DNA of 64,000 nucleotides from the NCBI GenBank assembly GCA_022495005.1, contig JAGYXB010001611.1, positions 1 through 64,000 on the forward strand, written 5' to 3'. The notes beneath the pieces were generated by a model. The model saw only the letters and a list, made by a program, of their open reading frames with translations, was not told the origin of the DNA and made no database searches. This DNA comes from Rhyacophila brunnea. Taxonomy: Eukaryota > Arthropoda > Insecta > Trichoptera > Rhyacophilidae. The position numbers and the translations under genes were made by a program. Shown here piece by piece: positions 42,738 to 53,420 of this stretch. Position 1 is the first letter of the stretch, and every line of letters begins with the position of its first letter.

Positions 42738-44982
42738 AATGGTGTTTTGCGTCTTCTCTTCGGTGTCCTGCCTCCAGACCTTTTCCTGGAGTTCTCTACT
42801 ATAATTTTGTTACTTTGCAGGAGATCGATTTTTCCCTACAAGCCACGTAAGTACCTACCTATCCAATACTAGCTTTCTATGTATTATACTATCATAGTAT
42901 GTAATAAGCCTCTTTTCATTCTCTATTTAATTAAAGTCGATTATTGACTTATGTTTCTACAATATTTTAAGGATATGTTTATATTATTTATACGTATTTA
43001 AAATTGAAAAGTCTGTGTTTCATCCATGCTTCTACACATACTGTACCTACAGGAGGAATATAAGAATCAACGTTATACTTACTTAAAACTTTCTTTAAAT
43101 AAACGGCTTTAAAAAGGACCCTATTGCTAATGTCCTGGTCAAGAGGCTGAAGTAGAGCAGGGCTCAATAAATAAAAACTGTGACTGAGGACAATATTTAT
43201 TTACACATTTACAGTGAACAGTTAAATTGAACTCGGGTAAGTATCGACAGGTGTAAAGTTACACGCAAAGTCTTAATATATATAGTACTTAGTAAATAAA
43301 TAATATATTTTTAGAATATATTACATCATTTCCATCCTAGAGTCGGAGTGAAAAGTTATGAAGCATATACTCTACCATGCGCCTTGTCAGAATCGATCTG
43401 CAACACTCACGCTAGGTAAATGGATATTGCATTAAAATTGAAACTTAATATTTGAGATTTTACAGTTTCTGTTTGCTGCGGCTACCCAACATCACTATAA
43501 TAGTATAATATATCACCCATCACACAAATAAACGCCCTGGCAGTATAACAAATCGGACCGAACGCCCATCTAAATCAGATTGTCTGTATGGCCTTTTACG
43601 TATTATAACTACCGACGAAGTAAACCTTTTACACCTAGATATAAGAATAATCACATATTTTTTATTTATTTATGTTTATTTATTATATTTCTATGCGAAT
43701 GGTCCTAAAATGGATCTAAGACATTCTAAGACCTAAGACAGACCTAAGTCAGATAGGGACGTTGAGGCTCATAGAGATAAAAACGCTGAATATATTTAAT
43801 TTAATTATCCAGGGAAAAGGTTCTCAATTACATTCCACTCACACATCCTTAAGGGGGACGCGCACACGTGTCGTAAACCATTGTCAGATTCGACAGGCGT
43901 TTCCCGCGTATCCTTCTCATTGCGCCAGACTGGGACGACGCTATTTCAACGTATCGCCGTTTTCCTCTCTAGGCCAGAGATCGAGCGGTAGACATGGGCT
44001 GGCGCAGTTTGGATTTCAGTCGACCGGCTGAGGCGGTTAGCGCACAATATACGCAGAACACTAATATCAATTTTAATTCATACAAATTTTTATAACACTA
44101 AACTAAATCGCCGACATAACCTCAAAATTCGCGTATCGAATTTCGCAGCAGAATTGATTTGTTTTGTCTCATCTGACGTTTCCTTGAATCACAGTGAACA
44201 TCGTTCTAAATTTGAAATCAATAATAATTACCATAGTCAATAATTTATAGTGAAAAGTTTATAGGTAGGTAATTAATTAAATTAACGCAATACGTTATTT
44301 TGTTTTTGTTTATGGAATGTTAAATTGATTTTATCTCAATCGAAAAAAGTTATAAATTTGAAACAATGCAATAAAATAATAAAGCTCAAAATAACAAACA
44401 AAAAGTGCAAAAAAACAAGTGTTTATAAAAAGAGTGTGTGTATTTTTCTAATATTTTGAAGAATATTATTTTTTTCTAATTGAAACATTTTAATACCTAA
44501 TAGGTACAAATAAGTTATTGTGAAGTAACTAATTTATATAGTGTAATAGTGCACCGTTGGAAAGCATGAAAAATATTTCTCAAGCAAGATAATTCAAAGG
44601 TGATTTCACGTTATTTTTTTAAAATTTATTATTTAGAATAGGTATCTGTGTTCAGTTGTTTCAAAATAATGCTATTAGGTAGGTAGGTACCTACTATAAC
44701 TTAATATTTTTTTTGCGACGGCATATTATTATTTTTATAGAATGTTTATTGTTTTTAAAACCGGCAAGCAAAAAAGCAGTGAATATAATGGAAGCACTAT
44801 TGACAATATCAAAGGCGGTGAGCTTTACAGGTTCATACTCGATGGGAACTTTTATATTTATACTGTTGTTTGTAAGGACGTAATTCATTTATAAATTCAA
44901 TAAGCCACTATTCATATTGTTAGTGAGTCACTTTAAATGACCTAAACTTAATTCAACATTGTTCTTTGATTTGTATGCGGTC
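42738..44982 (+). mobile_element. 2.2-kb unidentified element (long form)
   Basis: Bounded by the same left (TGGTGTTTTGCG) and right (TGTATGCGGTC) ends as the 950-bp insertion, then AAAAAAAAAA on the right. The interior at 42917-44219 is AT-rich, with a GC-richer patch at 43840-44045. ORFs here (42597, 43762 plus; 44694 minus) have no known motif. A poly(A)-like end could mean retrotransposition. Alternatively, this is the 950-bp element interrupted by 1.3 kb, but the junctions are not a clean insertion. Confidence 0.5.
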
Positions 44983-46549
44983 AAAAAAAAAATACATACC
45001 CGCCATAATGACTAAGAATTTTTTAATTAAATTAATAAACATAAAACAGTTATATTGACAAATTCACGTGAAAAATCATTTATTTTTATTCGTTGGTAGA
45101 TACTTACCTAGGTGGTAATTGCCTACTTATAGTAGGTACTTATATTGAATAGATCAGTGACGTCCAACCATTTTTTTTTTTCAATTTAAGGGTTACATTA
45201 CCCTTAGCACGTCGAAAATAATTGCGTACCTACCCGCAACTTTTAATAAAAGAAAGGTTCTTACGGATCGTAAAATTAAAATAAATCGGTACTTACCTTT
45301 GTTTTTTTTTATATAAATTAATATCATTACAAATATTAAAGCTATAATGATTATGGAGCATCTTACCATTGTAATAAAATAATAAATCATGGCTATGTTT
45401 TAGCGATGATTTGCGGAACTACAAACCCATCCATCCTTTGACGTACCTACATGTTTAAACCGACCCCCGCTTTCGCCCTTTACAGTCTTTACACTACACT
45501 AGATACAGAGCTACCTTTACGATTTCAAACATGGCGTCAAATTTTAACAATTATTAAATTTAAATACTCACCTACTTAGCCAAAACTTCACAGTTTCCAA
45601 GAGATAATTCAGAATTATTATTCATTTTGTAATATGACAACACTAAACATAAAACTAAATTTTCCGCGATTTGGAGTAAGTTGGTACCTATAAGAAAGTT
45701 GCACAAGAATTTAAAAAAGAAAGCTTTACCGTAGGTACCTAACTGAGTAATACTTATTATTAGGTAACTGATGAATACGGTTAAGTCTTGTGTGAGTTTT
45801 TTTTATTTTACCAATAGGTATTATTCCTGCCTACGTCATACTTTATTTATATTAATTTTATTGTAGGTAACCTAGCAACACCTACTTAGGAGGTTTTTTT
45901 TTTAAATGTGTATGATAGTAGGCTACTTACGTTTTTTCAAGTAAATTTTGTTTAACTTTAATTAGATGCGTCAATCGATTCATCTTGCTTAGGTTGGTAG
46001 CTACAATGTTTTAAACATTTAAACAAAAAAATACCTTAAATAAAATTATCCGTCTTCGTATGTATTATTAAACAAAATGTGTCGTAAAGGTATCTGAGAA
46101 TTTTTTTGATACGTTTGTCAGAATGATGCTCGAAGAATTAGTCAAAAATGCGCGGCAATATTTCACGAGCTCACGCGAGTGAGTTTTTTGATGTTACGAT
46201 TTTTTCATGATGTTTGGTTAGTTTTTAATTTAGGCCCTTGAAACGTGCCTCGATTGATCATCACTAGCATAGTTAAGTATTGTATACTAGATTATTGCAG
46301 TTGATCGTATCACAGTTCATCGAGAGCTGTTGTATCGGAAATAGATGACCGTAGGTACCAATAGTACTTATTGAGATAAAATTCATATCTAAATAAATAC
46401 GTAGGTAATAAAAATCACCGGAATACAGGGGAAAGACAGAAAACTAGATAGGTATCTATGTAAGTAACCGAATTCGAAATACAATGTCATTTATCTATAT
46501 TTTTATTATTCAAAGTTAGTAAGTTAGCAAGTAGATGCTCGTAAGTATT
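44983..46549. other. AT-rich intergenic DNA
   Basis: No gene seen. Minus ORF 45193-45390 is hydrophobic, low-complexity and unconvincing. Confidence 0.4.
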
Positions 46550-47040
46550 AAGTCATACCTACCTATCAAATACTTATCTAATAATAATGAGAGCATGTAT
46601 ACGTAGGTACAATTTACATGAAACTACTATCATAGGCACCTAGGTATAAGTAGGTAATGTACCTACTTCATTGGTAGGTAGGTACTCAGTAAAAAATGGT
46701 CAATACTCTGGTTACCTATGTAAAATTAATTACTGTACCAATTATGTAGGTATACCTATTACCTACCTATAAGCCAATATCCTAATTTCACTAATTTAAT
46801 AATCCAAGGTCCAATTAATAAACTTCTTGTGTTACTATGCAATAAAAATGACGCTACCAAGGTAGGTAGGTACGTAACAAATTAATTTTAATTGCTTTAT
46901 TGAGATGGAAGGATATCGAAAACTTGTAGGTAGGTACAAATCGCATAAATATGTCAAAGGTAAATGTCGTAAATGTCGAAGAATTATCTATTTAAAATGT
47001 AGGTACCTAGAACCTAGGTAGATATAGGTACTTAATCAAA
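46550..47040. repeat. TAGGTACC-rich low-complexity region
   Basis: Dense interspersed words such as GTAGGTAGGTACTC, TATACCTATTACCTACCTAT and GTACCTAGAACCTAGGTAG, repeatedly forming short palindromes. Not a clean tandem array. The same texture is scattered over the whole window. Confidence 0.6.
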
Positions 47041-47700
47041 TTTATTTATCTCTGACAATCTTCACAATCTATCAATTTTATTTTCCTTGTGTATAAATAT
47101 TAGAAAAATAATCAATTTAGTCACTTGATCCCTTTCTTTGGTAGGTTGGTGTCATAATAGAAAAAACAAAACATTATTTTCTCAAATTCTACCTGTCATA
47201 ATTATCCAACGCATACATTTCTAACAGATTACTACAGATGTTTTTTTTTGTATTCAGTGCCAGTGGAGTGCTATGATTTTTCATAAAATGTGTCAAAAAT
47301 AAAGATTCCTTTAGGTAATGTAATAAGTTTTCTGTCTAGAAAATTTCCGGGGGTATACTTTACAGGCCGTGTTTCAAACGATTCAATGATTAGGATCGCT
47401 GACGTCTAGGTTTGTCGATTCTTAACAGACTGACACAAGTAGAATGTCGTGCTGTATGGACATTTTACATTTCGTCGTATCATAGTTTACCGTCGGCTTT
47501 CGTAGATGCTGGAAAGATTTGGCTCTATAGGATTGAGATTTAAAAAAAAAAAACACTTTGTGCACACAAAAAGCACACAGTATAGTTCCAATTTTATTAG
47601 ATTCAATAAGAACATTCATTTGATTTTTTTGAAGCTAGATACTACTTGATACTTACGAGCACCTACTTTAGAATCATTCCGAATTTTATATAGATATATG
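47041..47700. other. Intergenic DNA
   Basis: No gene or repeat identified. A-run at 47541-47554. Confidence 0.4.
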
Positions 47701-48232
47701 TAGAGTTGGGTTTCGGGAATTTCCCGACGGGAATTCTCGAGATTTTCGTGATTTTCCATCCCGAATCTCGAGAATTGAAATTGTCAACATTTCGGGAAAT
47801 CCCGGATCTTGAGAATCTTTTCTCGGGATTCGGGATTTCTTTGTTACCAAATATTAATTGAAAAAACGTCTTTCTATCTGAAAAAAGTGGACAGAAAACA
47901 CAAAACGTTCGAAGACTGACCGGGGCATTTAACACAATTAAGCCAACGTGTCGACTCACAATGAGCCCAATTTTTGCAACATCAGGGAATTTTGTGTCTC
48001 AAAAGCGTACACGATTGTCAGACGCAGCGATTGACACTTTTGTGTTTTTTGAAATTCTATTTAAATAAGTAAGGTTTTGAATTATTTTTGTTTTCCTACT
48101 TCTATTTTGTTTGTCTTCTTACATAAATAAAAAAAAACATATTTTTTGGAATTTGTACCTAATTCTTTTCTGGAAATCCCGAATCTCGAGAATTCAAAAT
48201 TTCATCATTTCAGGAAATCCAAATCAAGTCTA
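47701..48232. mobile_element. Decayed hAT element, short
   Basis: Left TAGAGTTGGGTTTCGGGAAT and right GGAAATCCAAATCAAGTCTA are diverged inverted ends. Subterminal TCTCGAGAATT and CGGGAAATCCC motifs occur on both sides. It carries the end of a hAT transposase at 47961-48068. Flanks do not match, so the target duplication is lost. Confidence 0.7.
47961..48068 (+). pseudogene. hAT transposase, extreme C-terminus
   Basis: The frame reads IFATSGNFVSQKRTRLSD, then AAIDTFVFFEILFK-stop. This matches the hAT dimerisation domain ending (FxxAGxxVSxKRxRLxxxxIxxLxFLxxN pattern). Roughly the last 30 residues of the transposase remain; everything upstream is unreadable or deleted. It lies within the 47701-48232 hAT ends, in the orientation expected for the gene's 3' end. 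Confidence 0.72.
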
Positions 48233-48986
48233 ACAGTATTTTCAAACTATCTTAGCATGCTTGCTTTATACATTCTTGAAGGTCGTAGGTCACTTTAGCG
48301 GTTAGCCCTTAAAGCATTTTCCTGCTCCACGTGGGGTGGCTTCTAATACTGACGTTTTTTTGCTATCAATTTCCCGCGCCTACTGAATGTCGTGGACCAT
48401 CGCACGCCATTGTTTTTTTCTGTTAGAATATTATGCCTACCAATGTATTAAGCTCTCATAAAGGCATCCGAGAGTTTCGAAATAAAGCCATTCGTTTTGA
48501 TTCGCGATAAATTTGATTTATAATCATCAACTCCGCGGCAATAAATCGCTCGGGCGCGTGATATCGCGACCAACAATCTCCTTTGTCTCTTATGGGAAGA
48601 GTCACATGCGTTGCGGACGCGGTCTCGCGCCTAGCGTCCGACGCCGTGATTAATTAGATGTTATTATCGAGATATTGTAATATATGTCGGGTCAGAATTG
48701 AACGAACACTCTATCATTCAACGCACAGCTATGGTTTTTCGTTTTGAAATTTGGTAGGTAGGCCTGCTTATATGACTTGAATATTTAATATTACGTCATA
48801 AACTATAATATTAAGTAGGTACTTACACACATACTTAACAAAACATCGAATACTTATTCAACGGATTAGGTAGTAGGAAGTAACATTATTCACTGTATTC
48901 CTTTACATGCCGCCCTTCAGCAGCGCATGACCTGTCTACCCACGCGAGATTTCACCGCTTTGAACTAAAACGTATACCTATATTAA
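48233..48986. other. Unique DNA with a CpG-bearing patch
   Basis: 48480-48660 contains CTCCGCGGCAATAAATCGCT, GGGCGCGTGATATCGCGACC and GTCCGACGCCGTGATTAATT, far richer in CpG than its surroundings, and matches no repeat here. Possibly a conserved non-coding or regulatory element; unproven. Confidence 0.35.
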
Positions 48987-49308
48987 CTATTTCTTTTATT
49001 CAACGAATAATTCACAAGATTTAAGAATGTACCATTCTGATTATTGAACATACCTACATATTTTTGAAACTTACTTTGCTTGGCTTACTTTTTTAAAAGA
49101 GTTTGTTTATTGGTTATAATTCATATAATTCATTCAATAACAAACTCTTTTTGAAAAAAGTAAGCCAAGCAATGTAAGTTTCAAAAAGATTTTTTTTATT
49201 AGTTATAATATATTTTCTCAGAAAGTGTTTTTCAAAATTATGTATGTTCAATAATCAGAATGGTACATTTTTAAATCTTGTGAATTATTCGTTGAATAAA
49301 AGAAATAG
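48987..49308. mobile_element. Long-arm foldback, TTAA-flanked
   Basis: CTATTTCTTTTATTCAACGA at the left is the exact inverse of TCGTTGAATAAAAGAAATAG at the right, between TTAA tetramers (48983-48986, 49309-49312). The arms continue inward (AATGTACCATTCTGATTATT) and there is an inner palindrome (CTTGGCTTACTTTTTT). The arms define the foldback family that elsewhere carries tRNA-like cores; here the core is replaced by the inner palindrome. Confidence 0.85.
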
Positions 49309-49536
49309 TTAATTATAAATTATTAGCAAGTTCAAGTAAGTTACATCATAAAAAATTTTGGAGAAATCCACGACGTCGGTTAGTAATTGTATCTACTTTG
49401 TAATACTAATTTTGTAATAGGTATCTACTTTTGATTTAATAAAACAAAAACCGATTACCAAATTAGCTTGATTTAGAAGAACGCTGATGAGTAGGTATTA
49501 AAAAGGCCAATAGTTAAAATTTGTCGCAATTAGTAC

Positions 49537-49618
49537 GTCGCCTTGTAGCATAGAGGTAAATGCGATGGACGGGGTATACACCCAGGAGATGCAGGGTTCG
49601 TTTCCCCGCCGGGGTGAC
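49537..49618 (+). other. tRNA-like core of a foldback element
   Basis: 82 nt with acceptor-like pairing GTCGCCTT/GGGGTGAC (wobbles), A box TAGCATAGAGG, D arm GCAT/ATGC, B box GGTTCGTTTCC and a GGGG...CACCC hairpin in the anticodon region. It is followed by TTACTTTTTTCAAAAAGATT and ATTGGTTATAATATATTT, the arm sequence of the 48987 and 51857 foldbacks. The left arm is not seen. Probably a mobile tRNA relic, not a working tRNA gene. Confidence 0.6.
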
Positions 49619-50010
49619 TTACTTTTTTCAAAAAGATTTTATCTATTGGTTATAATATATTTCAGCGCGGAAACAACTCAAAAAATCTTGTTCAATGATA
49701 ATGGCGTTTGAAATTGTTACACAAATTTTATTTTCCATTTTAAATCCTTAAATTGTAAAAACAGTATTTCAAAGAATCGACCCAGAAATTCCAGGAGGTA
49801 CCTATACAATTAAATTAATGATTTATTTCAGAAAGAGATATTCGAGTTTATGACTTATTAAAGAAATTTTTGGTTTATTTTTTTTATTAAATTATAAAGA
49901 TAAAAGCCTTTCTACATCTAATGGCATTATTAACTTAAAGCTTTTTGGAATTTTGAGTGGTTTCCCCATATAACTATAGTACCGTTTGAGGCTTTCACGG
50001 TTGTTTTTTT
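49619..50010. other. Foldback arm remnant and spacer
   Basis: The first about 60 bp is foldback-arm sequence; the rest is AT-rich with nothing recognised. Confidence 0.4.
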
Positions 50011-50505
50011 TATCGTAGTAGATTTTTGGGTTTCCACCGTGTGTCCTTCTTCCTTCTTTACTCGACGTTTCGGGCTCGTTGCAGAGGCCATTATCAAGAG
50101 ATAATATGTTTTATGATGAAAATGTAGTGTAGGTACGTGACAAATTTGACTTTGAAACCAAGATATTGGGTCGGAATAAAGGATATTTCACACGATTGGT
50201 AAAGGAGGCCATTGAAATCCATAGAAACCCTGAAAATATTAATTAGGATGATGGATTACGGTTAAAAACGTCATGGCTTCCGGCACTATCAGCAAAATCC
50301 AATATTCGAGCCGGTATCCCTGGTCGTAACGATTGACAGATTACTAATCTGTCAAGCTAATCGGATTACTTTTGACATTCTTAGAGCAACGTTTACATTC
50401 ACATACCTACACCACATTTTCATCATAAAATCTCTTGATAATGGCCTCTGCAACGAGCCTGAAACATCGAGTAAAGAAGGACACACGGTGGAAACTACTA
50501 CGATA
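50011..50505. mobile_element. Foldback element with about 120-bp arms
   Basis: Left arm TATCGTAGTAG, TTTCCACCGTGTGTCCTTCT, TTTACTCGACGTTTCGGGCT and GCAGAGGCCATTATCAAGAG; the right arm is its reverse complement (CTCTTGATAATGGCCTCTGC, AGTAAAGAAGGACACACGGT). The loop at about 50150-50390 is unrelated DNA. The GACGTTTCGG ... GGCCATTATCAAG block recalls a motif common in arthropod repeats (recollection). Confidence 0.8.
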
Positions 50506-51716
50506 ACTATTGTACCAATCGAAATGTGGAATTGTTAGGTAGGTATCTACTAAAGCTAAAAATATTAAAACAAATACAGTAAGTTGTGTTCTTATTTGTT
50601 TCAATTAATTAAAACTATTATATTAATTCGTCCATTTTTTTGCATTATTACTAGTAGGTAGGTACATACATATTAAATATAAATCACTTTAAGATTTCTA
50701 TGGGAAAAAATAAATAAAAACATCATAATATTGTCAATTTTCCGATGCGAAGAAAGCGCGTCTAAAAATCCACAGACACCATGGTGAGACGCGACATTAA
50801 AATTCTCCTAAATCCATTCACCTGAAATCTCCGGTCATATAAAGACACGTCTATGTGGGCATAAGAATGAGTCAGTAGACATTATTATATTATGATCCCA
50901 GATAAATTTTATTGTGATATAAAATTTATGTGACCGAAAAGAACCACTCATCTCATTGTGTTGTGGGAACGTGGCGCCTAAATATTATATTGGCCCTTAT
51001 TGTGCCCATTCTTGTAAGAATGCTTATTAAAAAAGACTACAGTTTGTCATTCTGGGTACCTATTTTGATAGAATAATTTTTTTGAATTTATTGAATATTA
51101 TGGAAAATAAGGACTGAAGTTTGATTAAAAAGAAGGCATCGGAATGTAGGTGTTATAAAAGTATTGTGAAAATACTCATATTGTACCTACTCGGTGATAA
51201 GTGTATTTTGTCTTCTTCTTTTGCTGGCGTTTTCTATGGAAGTTTGCCAACCAACTTAAAGTAGGTACCTACATATCTCTATCATGCTCTCCACATTCCC
51301 TCATTGTGAGTTGGAGTAAATCACACCTTTCATCGCGTAATTGTTCTCATAATATCATATAATCTTTCTTAAAGTGGATAATTAGTTTTAATTGACTAAC
51401 TTTGGAATCGATTTTCCCTCTAATTTTAACTTGCATGTGTGCAAAAAAATCTGGAGAGCGCTGTAAAAAGGTTTTATGAATTAATAATAATATTCTGAAG
51501 GAAACTACTCGTAACACATACCTAAGTAGATAGGTACTTGATATCAAAAATTGTATTTAATACTTTGGACGCGGAAGACGCACCCGGCGCGTAATGACCA
51601 GGCGGCCGATCGATGTAATTAACGTGCATTTTAAAGGTGCTAATTAAAAAATCATTACCTACTCTGCAGCGAATGCGTTAACCACCTATTTTGAATCTAG
51701 GTTTCTAAGAATAAAA
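50506..51716. other. Unique DNA, no gene recognised
   Basis: Minus ORFs 50407 and 51347 have no domains. 51565-51650 (GCGGAAGACGCACCCGGCGC, GGCGGCCGATCGATGTAATT, ending in ATTAAAAAATCATTA) has the texture of a conserved non-coding element. Confidence 0.35.
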
Positions 51717-52428
51717 ATTGCAGGTGGTGCTGGTTAGCTTTTAAACATCTATTAAATCCTGCATAAATCAAACCACCATAGTGGAGGTAAGCTGTGGAAA
51801 TCCTATAAAAATAGTGTACGTACACTTTGTCAGTAATACTTAATAAATTTGTTTTCAAACACACATAATTTTGAAAAACACTTCTGAGTAAATATAAGTA
51901 GGTATAACCAATAGAAAAAATCTTTTTGATAAAAGTAAGACACCCGGCATCAAAAAGATTCCTATATTTTCTCAGAAGTGTTTTTCAAAATTATGTAAGC
52001 ATGTTCAACAATTAGAATGGTACATTCTTTAATCTTGTGAATTATTCGTTGAATAAAAGAAATAGGTAAGTAATTAAAAATAGTTTTCATTGAATTAGCA
52101 AATTCCAGGTGATGTTGTTTTTTTAAATTCATGTTAGCCTAAACCTAACCATTATAGATGAAAAACAAACTGTCATAACAATAAAATATCTAAAATTATA
52201 ATTATATGTATAATTTTAGATATTTTATAGGTAGACGAATATTTGTTGACTAATAGGTACCTATCTATTTTGGTTTACACAGGGTTTAATTGAATTTTAA
52301 AAACTAACCAACACTGCAATTTTATAGTACCTATTAGTTCAATGAAAACAGATAATATTATGTACGACTGACAAAGTTTAGTGTGCACTATTAATGTCGG
52401 ATCTTAACGGCCTACCTCCACGCTAGTA
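51717..52428. mobile_element. Rearranged hAT MITE (CAGTAGCGAAGGGTGG family)
   Basis: Has the family's internal unit (GCAGGTGGTGCTGGTTAG), a degraded left end (GTGGAGGTAAGCTGTGG, TGTACGTACACTTTGTCAGT) and a right end (CTGACAAAGTTTAGTGTGCA, GTCGGATCTTAACGGCCTAC). The internal unit precedes the left end, so the copy is rearranged. A foldback is nested at 51857-52083. Confidence 0.65.
51857..52083. mobile_element. Nested foldback of the tRNA-bearing family
   Basis: CATAATTTTGAAAAACACTT at the left, AAGTGTTTTTCAAAATTATG at the right, then ATTAGAATGGTACATTCTTT and CGTTGAATAAAAGAAATAG. AAGTAAGACACCCGGCATC between the arms is a relic of the reversed tRNA-like end (GCCGGGGTGACTTAC). TTTTC flanks both sides (51852-51856, 52084-52088), restoring the host MITE's TTTTCATTGAATTA when removed. 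The left arm is truncated. Confidence 0.72.
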
Positions 52429-52734
52429 CCTATATAATAATATGTACATACTTATCTGATTTATCGCTATGTTTGAATATTCCCAAATATTTATTATATT
52501 CATAATCGTGGTATAAAATTCCTTTTATATTACGGAAATTATTCTAAATTAACTATTTCCGTAGGTAGGTACCGATGTTAAATGTTTGATACCTACTCGG
52601 TAAATAGCGTTGCATCGCAGATGTATCAAACCATTTAAACTAGCCAGCATTATTCTAATAAATACTTCCGTACGTAGGCACCACAAAACGGATTTTAAGA
52701 TAGGAATGTGATTTTGAGGTTCGGAAGCTGTGTT

Positions 52735-53275
52735 CAATTTATTACTTTATGACAGCAAGGCCAAGTGTCCTCAAATATTACTGATATTGAATATGGATAT
52801 TATGATAGATACAGACGCTATCAATGCAATCCTTGTCCACCCGAAGAGTGATTGCTCTTTTAAAGCATTTCTTTTTATTTCTTCGTGGGTTCATTTACAA
52901 TCCGTATATACTGGCAAATATTAATTTTCATGTTCCCACCAATATCACTCGTAACTCTTCCGTCTTCATGATACCTCGTCGCAGGACGGATGTGATGTTT
53001 CATGATGCTGTGTATCGTGCGATTAACTTATTAGATGGCACCATAAAGGTTGATTTATTTTTTATTAACTATATCATGTCTGTGGACGTGTTAAATAGGT
53101 TAAATTTATAATTGTATTTATTATTTTACTTTTATACCTACATAAGCACATTTTTTTTTGCTATATCGGTTGTTATTTGTAATTAAGTCATTTTTGTAAA
53201 TTGTATTTATTATGTATTATGGCGTATTGGCCAATCGCTGTAATGTCATTATACTGTTTTCTAAATAAATAAATA
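52735..53275 (+). mobile_element. Second jockey-like LINE, 3' end
   Basis: Coding remnant 52824-53111, then a UTR with TATTGGCCAATCGCTGTAAT and the tail AAATAAATAAATAAAT. The UTR and tail recur at 57330-57487. Confidence 0.72.
52824..53111 (+). pseudogene. jockey-like LINE RT, extreme C-terminus
   Basis: Last about 95 residues of a LINE polymerase protein: SLSTRRVIALLKHFF, then NINFHVPTNITRNSSVF, MIPRRRTD and AVYRAINLL. The LxxRR...INFxVPxxxTRxxxxFxxPxxRTxxxxxSxxxRxxxLLN layout is the standard end of jockey-group proteins and is parallel to PRSRTNLPLVIPIGRAITLFN in the 979 LINE, but the sequence is clearly a different family. No RT catalytic core is present, so the copy is 5'-truncated and dead. 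The first methionine is arbitrary. The overlapping ORF at 52730 is a shadow. Confidence 0.68.
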
Positions 53276-53418
53276 AATATATTCTTAATGTACCTAAGTG
53301 TCTCATATTTTTCCACACCACTTGATACTAATTAAACCTTGTTAGGTAAATCAGAACTGAGAAGGCAACCCATTTCCTGTTATTTTTGTATTGCCTTATT
53401 GGCACACATTAACTATAT
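53276..53418. other. Spacer with a short repeat
   Basis: ATTAAACCTTGTTAGG and GAAGGCAACCCAT (53330-53375) resemble 59413-59452 (ATTAAACCTTGTAACAG, GAAGACAACCCATG). Origin unknown. Confidence 0.35.
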
Positions 53419-53420
53419 TA

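Noticed and set aside
41859..44982. The two 760-bp direct repeats as LTRs of a retrotransposon
   Set aside because: No TG...CA ends, no primer-binding site or polypurine tract seen, and SINE sequence follows the first copy directly. Short form/long form of one element fits better.
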